A stretch of DNA of 64,000 nt from Halovivax ruber XH-70 (GCF_000328525.1 NC_019964.1:496001-560000); one strand, 5' to 3'; positions 26,845 through 36,046 are shown, numbered from the stretch's first letter. Numbers and translations: made by a program. Notes: generated by a model from the letters alone, not told the origin.

Positions 26845-27564
26845 ATGACGTTCAGTCTCTGCGTTGGCGAGCACTACGAGGACGACGAGGGCAACGAGCA
26901 GCATCGCTTCGGCGTGGCGGTGACGACACGGCTTCCCGCAGTGGGAACCCTTTGCCCGTTCGTGAGCGAGAACGGCGCCATCGCCACTCAGAGTCTGGTG
27001 AACGTCGACCTCGGGCAGGACGGCATCGCCTACGTCGACGACGGACTGGCCGTCGACGACGCACTCTCGGCGTTGCTCGCCGCGGATGACGGCGCACCCC
27101 AGCGTCAGCTCCACGGCGTGGACGCCGATTCGACGTTCGTCTTCTCCGGCGACGAGTGCAAACCCTGGTACGGCCACCGCGAGGGCGACCGCTACACCGT
27201 CGCCGGCAACCTCCTCACGGGTGAATCGGTGATCGAGTCCGTCGCCGAGACGTACGAGGCCCAGCGCGACGAGGACCGTCCGCTCGCCGAACGCCTGATC
27301 GACGCCCTCGAAGCCGGGCAGGCCGAGGGCGGCGACAAGCGGGCGGACCTCGAGGTGCAAAGTGCGGCCCTGCTCGTCGCGGATACCCAGGAGTACGCAG
27401 TCGAACCGTCGTACAACGACCTCCGGGAGGACGCCTCGCGCGAGCCGATCGCGGACCTGCGAGAAACGTACGAACTCGCCGTCGAAGGCCACGAAGCGCT
27501 GCTGGAACGGTACGAGGACGCCTACGAGGAGGACTCGATGGACGACGTGTCGTCGGCGGAGTAA
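26845..27564 (+). CDS. DUF1028 family protein (Ntn-hydrolase fold)
   Basis: 239-aa member of DUF1028. Its hallmarks are FGVAVTTRLPAVGTLCPFVS near the N terminus, IATQSLVNVDLG, DGAPQRQLHGVD, and WYGHREGDRYTVAGNLLTG. The fold is that of N-terminal-nucleophile hydrolases, but no activity is established for the family. The C-terminal about 45 residues are acidic and helical. It stands alone between the DUF302 gene (divergent) and a PUA-domain gene (convergent). Confidence 0.85.
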   Translation: MTFSLCVGEHYEDDEGNEQHRFGVAVTTRLPAVGTLCPFVSENGAIATQSLVNVDLGQDGIAYVDDGLAVDDALSALLAADDGAPQRQLHGVDADSTFVFSGDECKPWYGHREGDRYTVAGNLLTGESVIESVAETYEAQRDEDRPLAERLIDALEAGQAEGGDKRADLEVQSAALLVADTQEYAVEPSYNDLREDASREPIADLRETYELAVEGHEALLERYEDAYEEDSMDDVSSAE

Positions 27565-27632
27565 CACGCCCGCTCGAGCGCAGCCACTGATTGTTCACCT
27601 GTTGACTGATTGCTCATCTGCTGACTGGCCGC

Positions 27633-28112
27633 TCACCCGCTGAACGTGTACAGGTCGTCGCCGACGAAGTGAAGCGAGTCGATCACCTTGCCGGAGTCGC
27701 CGAGCAGGTCGTCACTATCGACGCGCGAGCGACCGACGGCAAGCACCTTCTCGTGGGACTCCTCGGCGATCAGAACGAGATCTCCCTCGGCGACGTCGCC
27801 GCGGACGTCGGCGATACCGGGCCGCATCACGTCGGCGCCGTCGCTGACGAACGAGACGGCCCCGGCGTCGACGATCACGAGCCGATCGGACGGCTCGGTG
27901 GCGTTGGCCCCGCGGACGGTCAGGAACGGTTCCTCGTCGAAGTACGCGACCAGCGGTTCGCCATCGACGAGGACGACCTCCCAGTCTGAATCTTCGAACT
28001 CGACCAGTTCGTAGGCGTCCCCGTCCAGATCGACGCCGAGGCGGTCACCGACGGCCGTCTCGACCGCCGAGACGTCGTCGCTTCGGAGGTGGTGGCGCGA
28101 TTTCACCTGCAT
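27633..28112 (-). CDS. PUA domain-containing RNA-binding protein
   Basis: 159-aa protein with an N-terminal alpha/beta domain (MQVKSRHHLRSDDVSAVE) and a C-terminal PUA domain. The PUA core reads RLVIVDAGAVSFVSDGADVM, RPGIADVR and GDLVLIAEESHEKVLAVG. This architecture matches archaeal stand-alone PUA proteins related to pre-tRNA archaeosine transglycosylase C-terminal domains. RNA binding is inferred; the target is unknown. It is transcribed divergently from the TMEM175-like channel gene. Confidence 0.88.
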   Translation of the reverse strand: MQVKSRHHLRSDDVSAVETAVGDRLGVDLDGDAYELVEFEDSDWEVVLVDGEPLVAYFDEEPFLTVRGANATEPSDRLVIVDAGAVSFVSDGADVMRPGIADVRGDVAEGDLVLIAEESHEKVLAVGRSRVDSDDLLGDSGKVIDSLHFVGDDLYTFSG

Positions 28113-28225
28113 ACTCGCCCCTTCCGTGCGCGCCCATTTAACGGGTGAGGTTCGCCCCGAATCGGGCGGTCTCGCCGAGTGTGTCTCCGGACGAGCTTTT
28201 CGTCGCTCGGGGTCGAGAGAGGCGT

Positions 28226-28843
28226 ATGGTCGCTCTCCTCGGTGGCGACGGCACCGACCGCATCGAGGCGCTGACCGACGGGGTACTCGCCATCGTGCTC
28301 ACGCTGCTCGTCTTGCAGTTCGAGGTGCCGGACGTGGCGCCGTCAGCGCTGCCCGCGGCGCTGGCCGACCAGGAGACGCTGGTCGTCAGTTACGTGCTGA
28401 GTTTCGCCATCGTTGGCCTCTACTGGACGATCCACCACAGTCTCTTTCGGGATATCGTCGAACACGATCGCCTCCTCCTGTGGCTCAACCTCTGCTTCTT
28501 GCTCTCGATCTCGTTTCTCCCGTACCCGACGGAGGTGCTGGGTACGTACGGGACGACGTTCGCCTGGATCTTGTACGCCGTGAACCTCTCGCTGGTCGGC
28601 ATCACGCTGACCGCCGTCTGGGCGTACGCCGCCCACGCCGGGTTCACGTCCGACCGGATCGACGCCCGTCTCGCTCGCCTGATCACGATTCGCGGGCTCA
28701 TCTCGCCGGCGACGTTCACCCTCTCGATCGCCGTCGCAACGGTGAACCTCTCGATCGCGTACGTCGTTCCCCTCCTCATCGCGCCGCTTCAACTGCTCTG
28801 GGTCCGGTACTACGGGCGCGCGACCGAAGCGCTGGAACGGTGA
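28226..28843 (+). CDS. TMEM175 (DUF1211) family potassium channel-like membrane protein
   Basis: 205-aa protein with six hydrophobic segments. The N-terminal RIEALTDGVLAIVLTLLVLQ matches the TM1 signature of TMEM175 proteins, in which a conserved hydrophobic residue near (F)S(D/E)G lines the pore; here the motif reads ALTDG. Likely a K+-permeable channel working as a tetramer (family knowledge). Start at 28226: the upstream in-frame codon at 28145 adds a non-membrane peptide and overlaps the TATA-like GAGCTTTTC about 28 nt upstream. Confidence 0.88.
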   Translation: MVALLGGDGTDRIEALTDGVLAIVLTLLVLQFEVPDVAPSALPAALADQETLVVSYVLSFAIVGLYWTIHHSLFRDIVEHDRLLLWLNLCFLLSISFLPYPTEVLGTYGTTFAWILYAVNLSLVGITLTAVWAYAAHAGFTSDRIDARLARLITIRGLISPATFTLSIAVATVNLSIAYVVPLLIAPLQLLWVRYYGRATEALER

Positions 28844-28968
28844 GGATCGAGCCGCCACTGTCTCCAGCTGGTCTGTCCTGGATCGCCGCGGAGAGGGAGT
28901 TGGTGGGTCGCCCGCGTCGGGCAAACTACTATTCCGGCACCCGTGGTAGCCCGGCATCCGACACCCGA

Positions 28969-30309
28969 ATGGCCACCGAGTACGTCTTTATCAGCGACCT
29001 TCACATGGGTGGCGAGGAGCAACTCACCACGCTCGACTGCGAGGCGGAACTCGTCTCGTTTCTGGCTGACCTCGAGGAATGCGGTGGCGACGTCGAACTG
29101 ATCATCAACGGCGACGCGTTCGGCCTCTGGGAGTACGATGACGTGTCGGACCGGCCCGATACCGCGTCGGGTCCCACGAAACTCGATCGAGTGATCGAAG
29201 ACCATCCGCGTGTGTTCGAACAGTTTCGCGCGACCGGCGAGGCGATCGATATCACGCTCATTCCGGGCAACCACGATTACGATCTCGCGTGCTCTCAGTC
29301 CCACGTCGATCGGCTCGCTGCGTACAACATCTCGCTGGAGCCGGCGATCGCCATCACACGGGAGGTGGGTGATGCCAGAATCTGGATCGAACACGGCCAG
29401 CAACACGACTCGAACAATCGAATGCCGGACTGGGGCAATCCGGACGCGCTGCCGGTTGGGTACTTCGTCGTCCAGCGGATCGTCGACGCTGCGGGCCGCT
29501 ACTCGGATCGTGCCAGGGGCAACTGGCTCCGGGACATCCAGTCGGTCACCCCGATGGAGGAGATCCCGCGCTGGCTCTTCTCGAACTACTTCTACCGGGA
29601 GATGAGTCCGGTCCTGCGGGCGATCGTCGTCCCGCTGTTGGTGTTTTTCAACATCACGATGGTGTACCTGGTCGGGACCGTCTTGGAGAGCGCCGGTCTC
29701 GTCCCGCGGTGGCTGTTCACCGACAACCCCGTCGTTAACGCCCTCGGCGTCGCCGACATCGTCCTCGAACTCATCATCGCTATCAACGTCGTGATCGTCG
29801 CGATCTTGCTGTTGCTCGCGGTCCCGTTGTGGTTTTTCAGACGCGATCTCAAACACACGCTCGGGCGATTCGGCGTCATGCTGTCCGGTGTTCGCGTCGG
29901 CCAGGGGGACGAACCGTTCCTGAACGCCGCGCGAGATGTCTTCGAATCTCACCCGGACGTCGCCGTTTTCGTCTACGGGCACACCCACCGCGCGTCGCTC
30001 ACCCGGTGGGGCGATCGCGTCGTCGTCAACACCGGTACCTGGTTGAAGAAACTCCAACACGTGGAGACGTGGTTTGCTCGCCTTCCCGGCATCTACTACC
30101 CGACGTTTCGGCTAACCGCGGTTCACATTGCCGCGGAGGACGACCGGATCGTCGTCGAGTTCGACGAGATCGAACGGGACGATTCGGCGGATCTCACACG
30201 ATTTCAGCGACTCGTTGCCCGCCACCCACCGGCCACGAATCCGATTCCCGCCCGAACGGTGATCGACCCCGACGGTCCCCTCGACGTACCGACTGAGGAG
30301 GACGAGTGA
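28969..30309 (+). CDS. Membrane-associated metallophosphoesterase
   Basis: 446-aa calcineurin-like phosphoesterase. Metal-binding motifs appear in order: SDLHMG (9-14), NGDAFGLWE, IPGNHDYD, EHGQQHD and GHTHRAS. Between the last two lie two long hydrophobic segments (VLRAIVVPLLVFFNITMVY and IVLELIIAINVVIVAILLLL), so the catalytic domain is split by a membrane hairpin. The final codons and stop fall inside a 49-bp imperfect tandem duplication. The ORF is open far upstream (to 28126) through the preceding channel gene; MATEYVFISDLHMG is the natural start. Confidence 0.9.
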   Translation: MATEYVFISDLHMGGEEQLTTLDCEAELVSFLADLEECGGDVELIINGDAFGLWEYDDVSDRPDTASGPTKLDRVIEDHPRVFEQFRATGEAIDITLIPGNHDYDLACSQSHVDRLAAYNISLEPAIAITREVGDARIWIEHGQQHDSNNRMPDWGNPDALPVGYFVVQRIVDAAGRYSDRARGNWLRDIQSVTPMEEIPRWLFSNYFYREMSPVLRAIVVPLLVFFNITMVYLVGTVLESAGLVPRWLFTDNPVVNALGVADIVLELIIAINVVIVAILLLLAVPLWFFRRDLKHTLGRFGVMLSGVRVGQGDEPFLNAARDVFESHPDVAVFVYGHTHRASLTRWGDRVVVNTGTWLKKLQHVETWFARLPGIYYPTFRLTAVHIAAEDDRIVVEFDEIERDDSADLTRFQRLVARHPPATNPIPARTVIDPDGPLDVPTEEDE

Positions 30310-30362
30310 GCGCGATCCCGACGACCCCCTCGACGTGCCGCCCGAGGAGGACGAGTGAGCGC
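30261..30362 (+). repeat. Imperfect 49-bp tandem duplication spanning the stop codon of the metallophosphoesterase
   Basis: The unit GATC(gacc)CCGACG...CCCTCGACGTRCCG...GAGGAGGACGAGTGAGCGC occurs at 30261-30313 (with a 4-bp insertion) and again at 30314-30362. A third partial start (GATCCCGACG) begins at 30363. Both copies carry the terminal EEDE codons followed by TGA. Confidence 0.85.
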
Positions 30363-30499
30363 GATCCCGACGCGACGTGCTGAACGGCCGCAGCCGAGAG
30401 AACCGGGACGATGCGGCGTTCCGACCGTGACTGGCCGGGTGACCACACGCCGGCTCCCGAGAAGATGGGCCCCTCGCAATCAGTGGGCTGCCCGATGGT

Positions 30500-31315
30500 C
30501 TAGAGGTCGGTTCGGTCGAAGCGCAGGTAGCCAGCGAGGGGAAGCAGGACGATCCAGGCGAGCAGGACGACTGCAGCGAATTCGACGCCGGAACCGCTCC
30601 CTGCTAGCGCGATCGACTCGGCGGTCGATTCGGGAAGCATCCACACGAAAATCTCTTCGACGGCCAGGTTCGGCGACAGCGTCAGGACGTACTCCGTCCA
30701 CCACGGCGAGGTGGCTGGCCGCTCGAATCCATTTAGCAGGTACGCGAGGCCCGAGGGAACGATTCGCCAGGCGAGGACGAACATGAGGTAGACGCTGAAG
30801 GTGGCGACCGAGGCCCACGATGGCGAGCGAACGCTCGCCGAGATGGTGATCCCGGCGGCCGTGTAGGCCAGTGCGAGCACGAGCGAGACGAACAGGAACG
30901 CCATGTAGGCCGCTCCAAGAACCGTCGCTCCCATGAGGACGACGACCATTCCACAGGCCCAGAGGCCGGCGACGATCACGGTCGCGACGACCAGAAATCG
31001 GCCGACGTACCCGCCGAGGACGAGGTCTCGACGGTGGTGGGGAAATCCAAGCAGGAGTTCCAGCTGGCCGTTGTGCCGGCGCTTGACGATGGTCTCGTAG
31101 GAGAGCATGAGCGCGACGGCTGGGATGATGTACGTGCCGAGCATTCCGATCAGCATGACCAACTCGTTCGGTGAGCCGAATCCATCGTTCACCGAGTTCG
31201 CGTGGATGTAGCCGAGCAGGCCGAACATCGCGGCGAACAGGACGGCCATTCCGTAGAGCTGGCGATTCCGCCGGAGGTCGCCGATCTCCTTCTGGGCGAT
31301 CAGCGTCCAGCTCAT
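30500..31315 (-). CDS. ABC transporter permease (ABC-2/NosY type)
   Basis: 271-aa integral membrane protein with six hydrophobic segments, of the NosY/ABC-2 permease type (MSWTLIAQKEIGDLRRNRQL at the N terminus). It pairs with the ATPase encoded immediately upstream: their stop and start codons overlap as ATGA, indicating translational coupling. Probably an exporter; NosY-like permeases also serve copper-enzyme maturation, but nothing here shows that. Confidence 0.9.
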   Translation of the reverse strand: MSWTLIAQKEIGDLRRNRQLYGMAVLFAAMFGLLGYIHANSVNDGFGSPNELVMLIGMLGTYIIPAVALMLSYETIVKRRHNGQLELLLGFPHHRRDLVLGGYVGRFLVVATVIVAGLWACGMVVVLMGATVLGAAYMAFLFVSLVLALAYTAAGITISASVRSPSWASVATFSVYLMFVLAWRIVPSGLAYLLNGFERPATSPWWTEYVLTLSPNLAVEEIFVWMLPESTAESIALAGSGSGVEFAAVVLLAWIVLLPLAGYLRFDRTDL

Positions 31316-32358
31316 CGATCTCCCTCCGTGTAGGAGACGAAGAGGTCCTCGAGCGACGTCTCCTCGGTGGTGAAGTCGCGGATCACCAGGCCGGCGTCAC
31401 GCAGTTCGTCGAGGACGCCCAGCTTCGCCTCGCGGCGGCAGGTGACGACCAGTTCGTCGCTGCGCCGGCTGACGGCGTCGACTCCATCGATCGACTCGAC
31501 GACGGCGACGGGATCGGCGACGGATCCCTGGCTCGGATTCGCAGGAGTCCGTTGGCCCGATCCCCTGGTCGACGACCCGGCAGTCTCACTGTGGCTTCCA
31601 GTCGCCTCCGCCGTAGCGGTCCCACCGGGGCTCCCGGTTGACTCGGCCAGACTACCCGCATCGGGTTCGAGCGTCACGGTCAGTTCACCGGTCGCGCCGA
31701 CGCCGTCGCGGAGGCCGTCGATCGTGTCCACGGTGAGAAGTTGTCCGTCGCTCAAGATGCCGACGCGGTCGGCGACCGCCTCGACCTGTTCTAAGATGTG
31801 ACTCGAGAAGAACACCGTCGCGCCCCGGTCGCACTCCTCGCGCACGATCTCGCGCATCGTCCGGACGCCGTGGGGGTCGAGCCCCGTCGACGGTTCGTCG
31901 AGGATGAGCAGGTCCGGTTCGCCGACGAGCGCCGTCGCGAGGGTGAGGCGCTGGGCCATTCCCTTCGAGTACCCCGTCGCCAGGCGATCGGCGGCGTGGG
32001 CCACGTCGACGCGTTCGAGCAACTCGTCGGGATCGTCGTCGGCCGCGTTCGCCTCGATGGCGTACTCGACGTGCTGGCGCCCGGTCATCGTCTCGAAGGG
32101 GGCGAATCCCTCGGGGAGGACGCCGGTCTCGCGCCGGACGGCGACGGGATCGGTCGCCACGTCGTGGCCGAGGACTTCGACGCGACCGTCGGTCGGGTGC
32201 GTATAGCGCAGGAGGATATCGATCGTCGTCGACTTACCGGCCCCGTTTGGACCGAGGAAGCCGAAGACCTCGCCGCGCTCGACAGTGAGGTCGATGCCGC
32301 GGAGGGCGGCGACGTCACCGTAGCGCTTCGTGACGCCGCTGAGTTGGATGGCGGCCAT
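31312..32358 (-). CDS. ABC transporter ATP-binding protein
   Basis: 348-aa ATPase. Walker A is GPNGAGKST, the signature is a degenerate YSKGMAQRL in place of LSGGQ, and Walker B is LLILDEPSTGLDPHG with H-loop SSHIL. The C-terminal about 110 residues hold a Ser/Thr/Gly-rich low-complexity linker (about 236-285), then a conserved tail found in exporter-type ATPases with NosY-like permeases. Start at 32358, with a TATA-like CGTTTACAC at about -30. Operon with the permease gene. Confidence 0.93.
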   Translation of the reverse strand: MAAIQLSGVTKRYGDVAALRGIDLTVERGEVFGFLGPNGAGKSTTIDILLRYTHPTDGRVEVLGHDVATDPVAVRRETGVLPEGFAPFETMTGRQHVEYAIEANAADDDPDELLERVDVAHAADRLATGYSKGMAQRLTLATALVGEPDLLILDEPSTGLDPHGVRTMREIVREECDRGATVFFSSHILEQVEAVADRVGILSDGQLLTVDTIDGLRDGVGATGELTVTLEPDAGSLAESTGSPGGTATAEATGSHSETAGSSTRGSGQRTPANPSQGSVADPVAVVESIDGVDAVSRRSDELVVTCRREAKLGVLDELRDAGLVIRDFTTEETSLEDLFVSYTEGDR

Positions 32359-32465
32359 GGCTGGCGGTTTCCAGGCCCAACGTGTAAACGTTGCCATCAG
32401 TCTCTGTCGCCATCGTGAGTCGGCGAGGGTCCGGGTCCCGACACGACTTTCACCCGGTCGCTCCA

Positions 32466-32471
32466 AGGAGG
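32466..32471 (+). promoter_or_regulatory. Shine-Dalgarno-like sequence of the RNB gene
   Basis: AAGGAGGGGCT immediately precedes the ATG at 32476 and contains GGAGG. This gene therefore looks leadered, unlike most neighbours, which appear leaderless. Confidence 0.5.
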
Positions 32472-32475
32472 GGCT

Positions 32476-33846
32476 ATGAGCGACGACGCACCGGTCGGCG
32501 AGGAGACGCCGGCCACAGACGATGCCGAGGAAGCGCCCGCCGATCAGGCGGCGGACGACGCCCAGGCCGAAGCCGGCACGGCCGAGGGGCAGGGTCCCGT
32601 CCTGATCGACGAGGAGTTGGCGCGCCACCTGGCAAACAAGCGCGACGACCTCTTCGAGAAGTTCGAGATCCGCGACGAGTTCCCCGAAGCGGTCCATCGA
32701 GAGGCCGAAGAGCTGACTGGCGACGTCCAGAACGACATCGACGAGGCGATCGACGACCGTCGGGACTTACGCGACCTGACGACGTGGACGACGGACCCGA
32801 TCGACGCCCAGGACTTCGACGACGCCATCTCCGTCGAGGAGCGCGAGGACGAGTACATCCTCTGGGTGCACATCGCGGACGTCACCCACTACGTCCACCC
32901 CGAGTCGGCAATGTGGGCCGAGGCCGTCGAGCGCGGGAACACGGTCTACCTGCCGGGGTACACCATCCACATGCTGCCGCCGATCCTCGCGGAGTCGGTC
33001 TGCTCGCTCGTTCCCAACGAGGAGCGCTTCGCCCACACGGTCGAGATGCACTTGGACAAGGAGCACCTCGGCTACGAGTCGATCGACATCTACAAGTCCG
33101 TCATCGAGTCCGACGAGCGGCTCACCTACAGTCAGGCCGAGAACCGACTCGACGACCCGGACGCGCCGCTGCACGAGGAGAACGCGCTCGTCTACGAACT
33201 CGCCGACCAGATGCACGAACAGCGCAAGGAGGACGGCTCACTCGTCCTCAACCCCTCGCGCGATCGCGCCCACACCATCATCGAGGAGTGCATGTTGAAG
33301 GCCAACAAGGCCGTCACGCACACGCTCATGTGGGACCGCGGCGTGGAAGCGATGTACCGCGTTCACCCACAGCCGAGCCCCGACGAGTGGTCGAAGGCGC
33401 TCCAGGAGATCCAGGAACTCGACGGCGTCTCGATCCCCGGCGACAAGTGGGACGACCCGCGAAAGGCCGTCAACGCCACCTTAGAGGAGGCGCCCGGCCG
33501 CCAGCTCGACAAGATCCAGTGGGCCGTGATGAAGGTGATGCCCCGCGCGAAGTACATGAACGACCCCTTCGGCGGTCACCACGCGCTCAACTTCGAGATC
33601 TACGGCCACTTCACCAGTCCCATCCGCCGGCTTAGTGACCTGATCAATCACTGGATCGTCTACCAGAACGACGTCCCGGAGAACCTCGTCGCGCTCTGTG
33701 ACCGCGCCAGCGACAAACAGAAGGACGCCGAACAGTGCGAGCGCGAGTACAAACAGTTCCTCCAGGAGGTCGGCCTGGACCCGATGGCGGTCAACAACCG
33801 CGGAATCGAGGTCGTGGACGCAGAAGACGCGGAGACGACGATCTAA
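32476..33846 (+). CDS. RNB domain ribonuclease (RNase R/II family)
   Basis: 456-aa exoribonuclease-like protein consisting essentially of the RNB catalytic domain. TDPIDAQDFDDAISV carries the metal-binding aspartates, and HFTSPIRRLSDLINHW is the RNA-binding/catalytic Arg motif. An acidic, disordered N terminus (1-50) is typical of halophiles. Bacterial cold-shock and S1 domains are absent, so it is half the size of bacterial RNase R; this compact form is usual in haloarchaea. It likely degrades RNA 3'-5' in the cytoplasm. Confidence 0.92.
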   Translation: MSDDAPVGEETPATDDAEEAPADQAADDAQAEAGTAEGQGPVLIDEELARHLANKRDDLFEKFEIRDEFPEAVHREAEELTGDVQNDIDEAIDDRRDLRDLTTWTTDPIDAQDFDDAISVEEREDEYILWVHIADVTHYVHPESAMWAEAVERGNTVYLPGYTIHMLPPILAESVCSLVPNEERFAHTVEMHLDKEHLGYESIDIYKSVIESDERLTYSQAENRLDDPDAPLHEENALVYELADQMHEQRKEDGSLVLNPSRDRAHTIIEECMLKANKAVTHTLMWDRGVEAMYRVHPQPSPDEWSKALQEIQELDGVSIPGDKWDDPRKAVNATLEEAPGRQLDKIQWAVMKVMPRAKYMNDPFGGHHALNFEIYGHFTSPIRRLSDLINHWIVYQNDVPENLVALCDRASDKQKDAEQCEREYKQFLQEVGLDPMAVNNRGIEVVDAEDAETTI

Positions 33847-33951
33847 TTACAGTTCAGCTGGTCGATATGATAGCAGTAGCAGGCGTTCTTTGTCACCATT
33901 CGCGAGTTTCTCCACCCAGCGTCGAATCTCAATATAGACGGCTCCTGCCGA

Positions 33952-34296
33952 TTATGCCCCTTCGATCGGGTTCGCCTCGATGACGTCTTCGCTCGTGACT
34001 GTGATGGTAAACCCTTCATATTCGAACGAAATGTTGTCGCAGGTTCCGAAACCGGTCGCTGATTCGGTCGCCAGTTTATCGAGTGCGTCCGTCTCGATGA
34101 CGGACTGCAGCGGTGTCAAACTTCGTGGCGCTCTGTCGAGTGCGGTCGCAACGACCGAGACGATCGCCAAACTCGTCGAGTCACGGGTGTTGTCGTACGT
34201 CGCCTGGAACGAGTCAGTTTCTCCATCGAATTCGATCGGACTCAGTGATTCGGTGATCTCCGGATTTGCAGGTATCGAGCAAAATTGGTCCATCAT
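33952..34296 (-). CDS. HalOD1 output domain protein
   Basis: 114-aa protein consisting of one HalOD1 domain: SFQATYDNTRDSTSLAIVSV, then LTPLQSVIETDALDKLA and FEYEGFTITVTSED. HalOD1 is a haloarchaeal output domain of unknown biochemical role, often linked to two-component signalling. A TTG precedes the double ATG at 34296/34293. A TATA-like ATATAAAA (minus strand, about 34353) suggests its own promoter with a leader of about 30 nt. It lies just downstream of the HTH_10 regulator on the same strand. Confidence 0.8.
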   Translation of the reverse strand: MMDQFCSIPANPEITESLSPIEFDGETDSFQATYDNTRDSTSLAIVSVVATALDRAPRSLTPLQSVIETDALDKLATESATGFGTCDNISFEYEGFTITVTSEDVIEANPIEGA

Positions 34297-34369
34297 CAAC
34301 TAGAGTCCGTCGACGGGGTAGAGGGTGGCTTTTGCTCACGCAATACGTTTTTATATGGGGTGGCGACAG

Positions 34370-35020
34370 CTACTCGTCGGGAGTGATGAGGCTGCTCGCG
34401 ACGAGGCGTCGCATGCCGCGTTGCAACCGTGATGAGACCGCCTGGCGGGTGATGCCGAGCTCTGCTGCGAGATCGGCCTGCGTCGCGTCTCGTGGCGAGT
34501 CGAAGTAGCCACTCGAATACGCCAATTCCAGCGCGTTTCGTTGCCCGTCGGTCAGATCGTACTCCCGGTCGGACTTGAGCGATGAGATGGCATGGAGTTC
34601 GGTCAGCTCGATCGGGATATCGTGGTCCTGGCAGTACGTCTGAAAAGCGGAGAGATCCTGTTGTTCGCTCGCACGGAGTTCGAAGGTCCACCGCTCTTCG
34701 GTGCCGATGCCGGAAAGGAGCGTCATATCGGTGTTGACGATCGCCGTGAGAATACTCTCGTGGGCGAGGTTCCAGTCGATACGGACGAACATCTGTTTCT
34801 CCACTTTGTCGATCACTTTGATCTGATCGATCCCGATATCCTCGCTCAAATCGGTCGTGAGCTTGTCGGTGTCGTCTGCGGAAATCCAGAAGTACGGGAT
34901 GACAGCCTCACCTGTCGGCACCACACGGTCTAACTCGATCGTGACGTCCGTCAATTGCTCAAAGACAGCATTCAACGGGAAGTCTGCTCGCTGGAGGGTG
35001 AATGCGGCTTCGATAGCCAT
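34370..35020 (-). CDS. Bacterio-opsin activator-type HTH_10 regulator
   Basis: 216-aa protein. The N-terminal about 155 residues form the Bat-like regulatory domain (FPLNAVFEQLTDVTIELDRV). The C-terminal HTH_10 reads LTDGQRNALELAYSSGYFDS followed by TQADLAAELGITRQAVSSR. There is no PAS or GAF sensor domain, so the input is unclear. A palindrome CTAGC-TG-GCTAG (35022-35033) touches the start codon and may be an autoregulatory site. Probably controls nearby genes of this small patch (inference). Confidence 0.9.
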   Translation of the reverse strand: MAIEAAFTLQRADFPLNAVFEQLTDVTIELDRVVPTGEAVIPYFWISADDTDKLTTDLSEDIGIDQIKVIDKVEKQMFVRIDWNLAHESILTAIVNTDMTLLSGIGTEERWTFELRASEQQDLSAFQTYCQDHDIPIELTELHAISSLKSDREYDLTDGQRNALELAYSSGYFDSPRDATQADLAAELGITRQAVSSRLQRGMRRLVASSLITPDE

Positions 35021-35180
35021 ACTAGCTGGCTAGGGAGCCATCCCTTTGGGTTAGTCGCCCGTCTGTCCCTCCGAACCCTTCTAACGGTCGGTCAGTCTCG
35101 GTTCGGTACTTGTCACGAGGCGCTATCGGGGACTTGTCGACGTGATACGTGCGTCGACGAAGTATCGGCCGGTTTAGTCC

Positions 35181-35468
35181 TCACCGAAAGCGACTCGACA
35201 GCGAAGTGACGCCCGTCGCTTCCGCAGCGATGACGACTCCGACCATACTCACCCAACTTCCCCAGACGATACTTCCTGTTCCCGAGTTAGAAATGGCGAG
35301 GTCCACACCACCGAAGACGAAGAATGCTGCAAGTACCAGGTACACAACCGTTGCCACCGTCCCGAGCATCGCCTCTCTCGTTGCGGCATAGACGGTGGCG
35401 TAGAGTACTTCCTGGTCGATACCAGGGGCCGCACCACCATCGGTGGCCGTTTCCTCTGTCGCGTCCAT
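35181..35468 (-). CDS. Small membrane protein, two predicted TM segments
   Basis: 95-aa protein of unknown function. The acidic N terminus (MDATEETATDGGAAPGIDQE) is followed by an amphipathic stretch and two hydrophobic segments (LGTVATVVYLVLAAFFVFG and SIVWGSWVSMVGVVIAAEA). Start 35468 is supported by a TATA box centred 27 nt upstream; the in-frame codon at 35567 would run through that box. No family recognised. Confidence 0.65.
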   Translation of the reverse strand: MDATEETATDGGAAPGIDQEVLYATVYAATREAMLGTVATVVYLVLAAFFVFGGVDLAISNSGTGSIVWGSWVSMVGVVIAAEATGVTSLSSRFR

Positions 35469-35489
35469 AGCCGTGTCTTTCCTGACTAT

Positions 35490-35500
35490 GAGTATATACT
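35490..35500 (-). promoter_or_regulatory. TATA box of the small membrane protein gene
   Basis: AGTATATACT is centred 27 nt before the ATG at 35468, a textbook leaderless haloarchaeal promoter. Confidence 0.6.
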
Positions 35501-35641
35501 TTGGCCGCCGAAATCGATCGGCAACGTATCGTTTCGGTTCCCACCCTTCGCTCGTCCAAACCGGCACCGCTCCGCTCTATTCCGAGCGACGACAGGCGAA
35601 GGCGACGACTTCTGGAGTACTATCCCATCAGCCGCCTGTCT

Positions 35642-36046
35642 TCACTCCCACCGGACGGTGGCGTGGTCGGCGATGGTTGAGTCACTCGAAAGAATCGCGT
35701 CCGTGTCGAGCCGGTCGTGGCTGGCAACGATCATTGCGTCGTGGATAGACAGGTGTGGAACGTGCGGAGCCAGTACTGAGAGCTCGTCACTATCGTGATC
35801 GACGACGGTGAGTGGGAGATCGGTTTCGAGTCGATCGACGATTGCCGTCGCATCGGCTTCGACAGGAACGCCCGCGATTTCCTCGCGCTTGTGAATTCGA
35901 TACATAGACTCGATCGCAGCGATCGTCGGCAGGTAGAGCGTTGCGTCGCCGGACTCCGCTTGGCGGAATATCTCGTCAACGGTCGGCGGAAGGCTGTCGA
36001 CGAGGTAGCGGATGAACGCGACGGCGTCGACGGTGTACCGACTCAT
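35642..36046 (-). CDS. PIN domain ribonuclease toxin (VapC-like)
   Basis: 134-aa PIN-domain protein. Acidic active-site residues are visible: D7 in YTVDAVAFIRYL, E46 in AAIESMY, D in IHDAMIVASHDRL and D in ILSSDSTI. The gene overlaps the antitoxin stop (ATGA), which also fixes the start at 36046 rather than 36055. Expected role: tRNA or rRNA cleavage when released from the antitoxin. Confidence 0.85.
   Translation of the reverse strand: MSRYTVDAVAFIRYLVDSLPPTVDEIFRQAESGDATLYLPTIAAIESMYRIHKREEIAGVPVEADATAIVDRLETDLPLTVVDHDSDELSVLAPHVPHLSIHDAMIVASHDRLDTDAILSSDSTIADHATVRWE

Noticed and set aside
28126-28968. N-terminal extension of the metallophosphoesterase
   Set aside because: Overlaps the channel gene in another frame and contains stacked Arg/Pro codons typical of a shadow.
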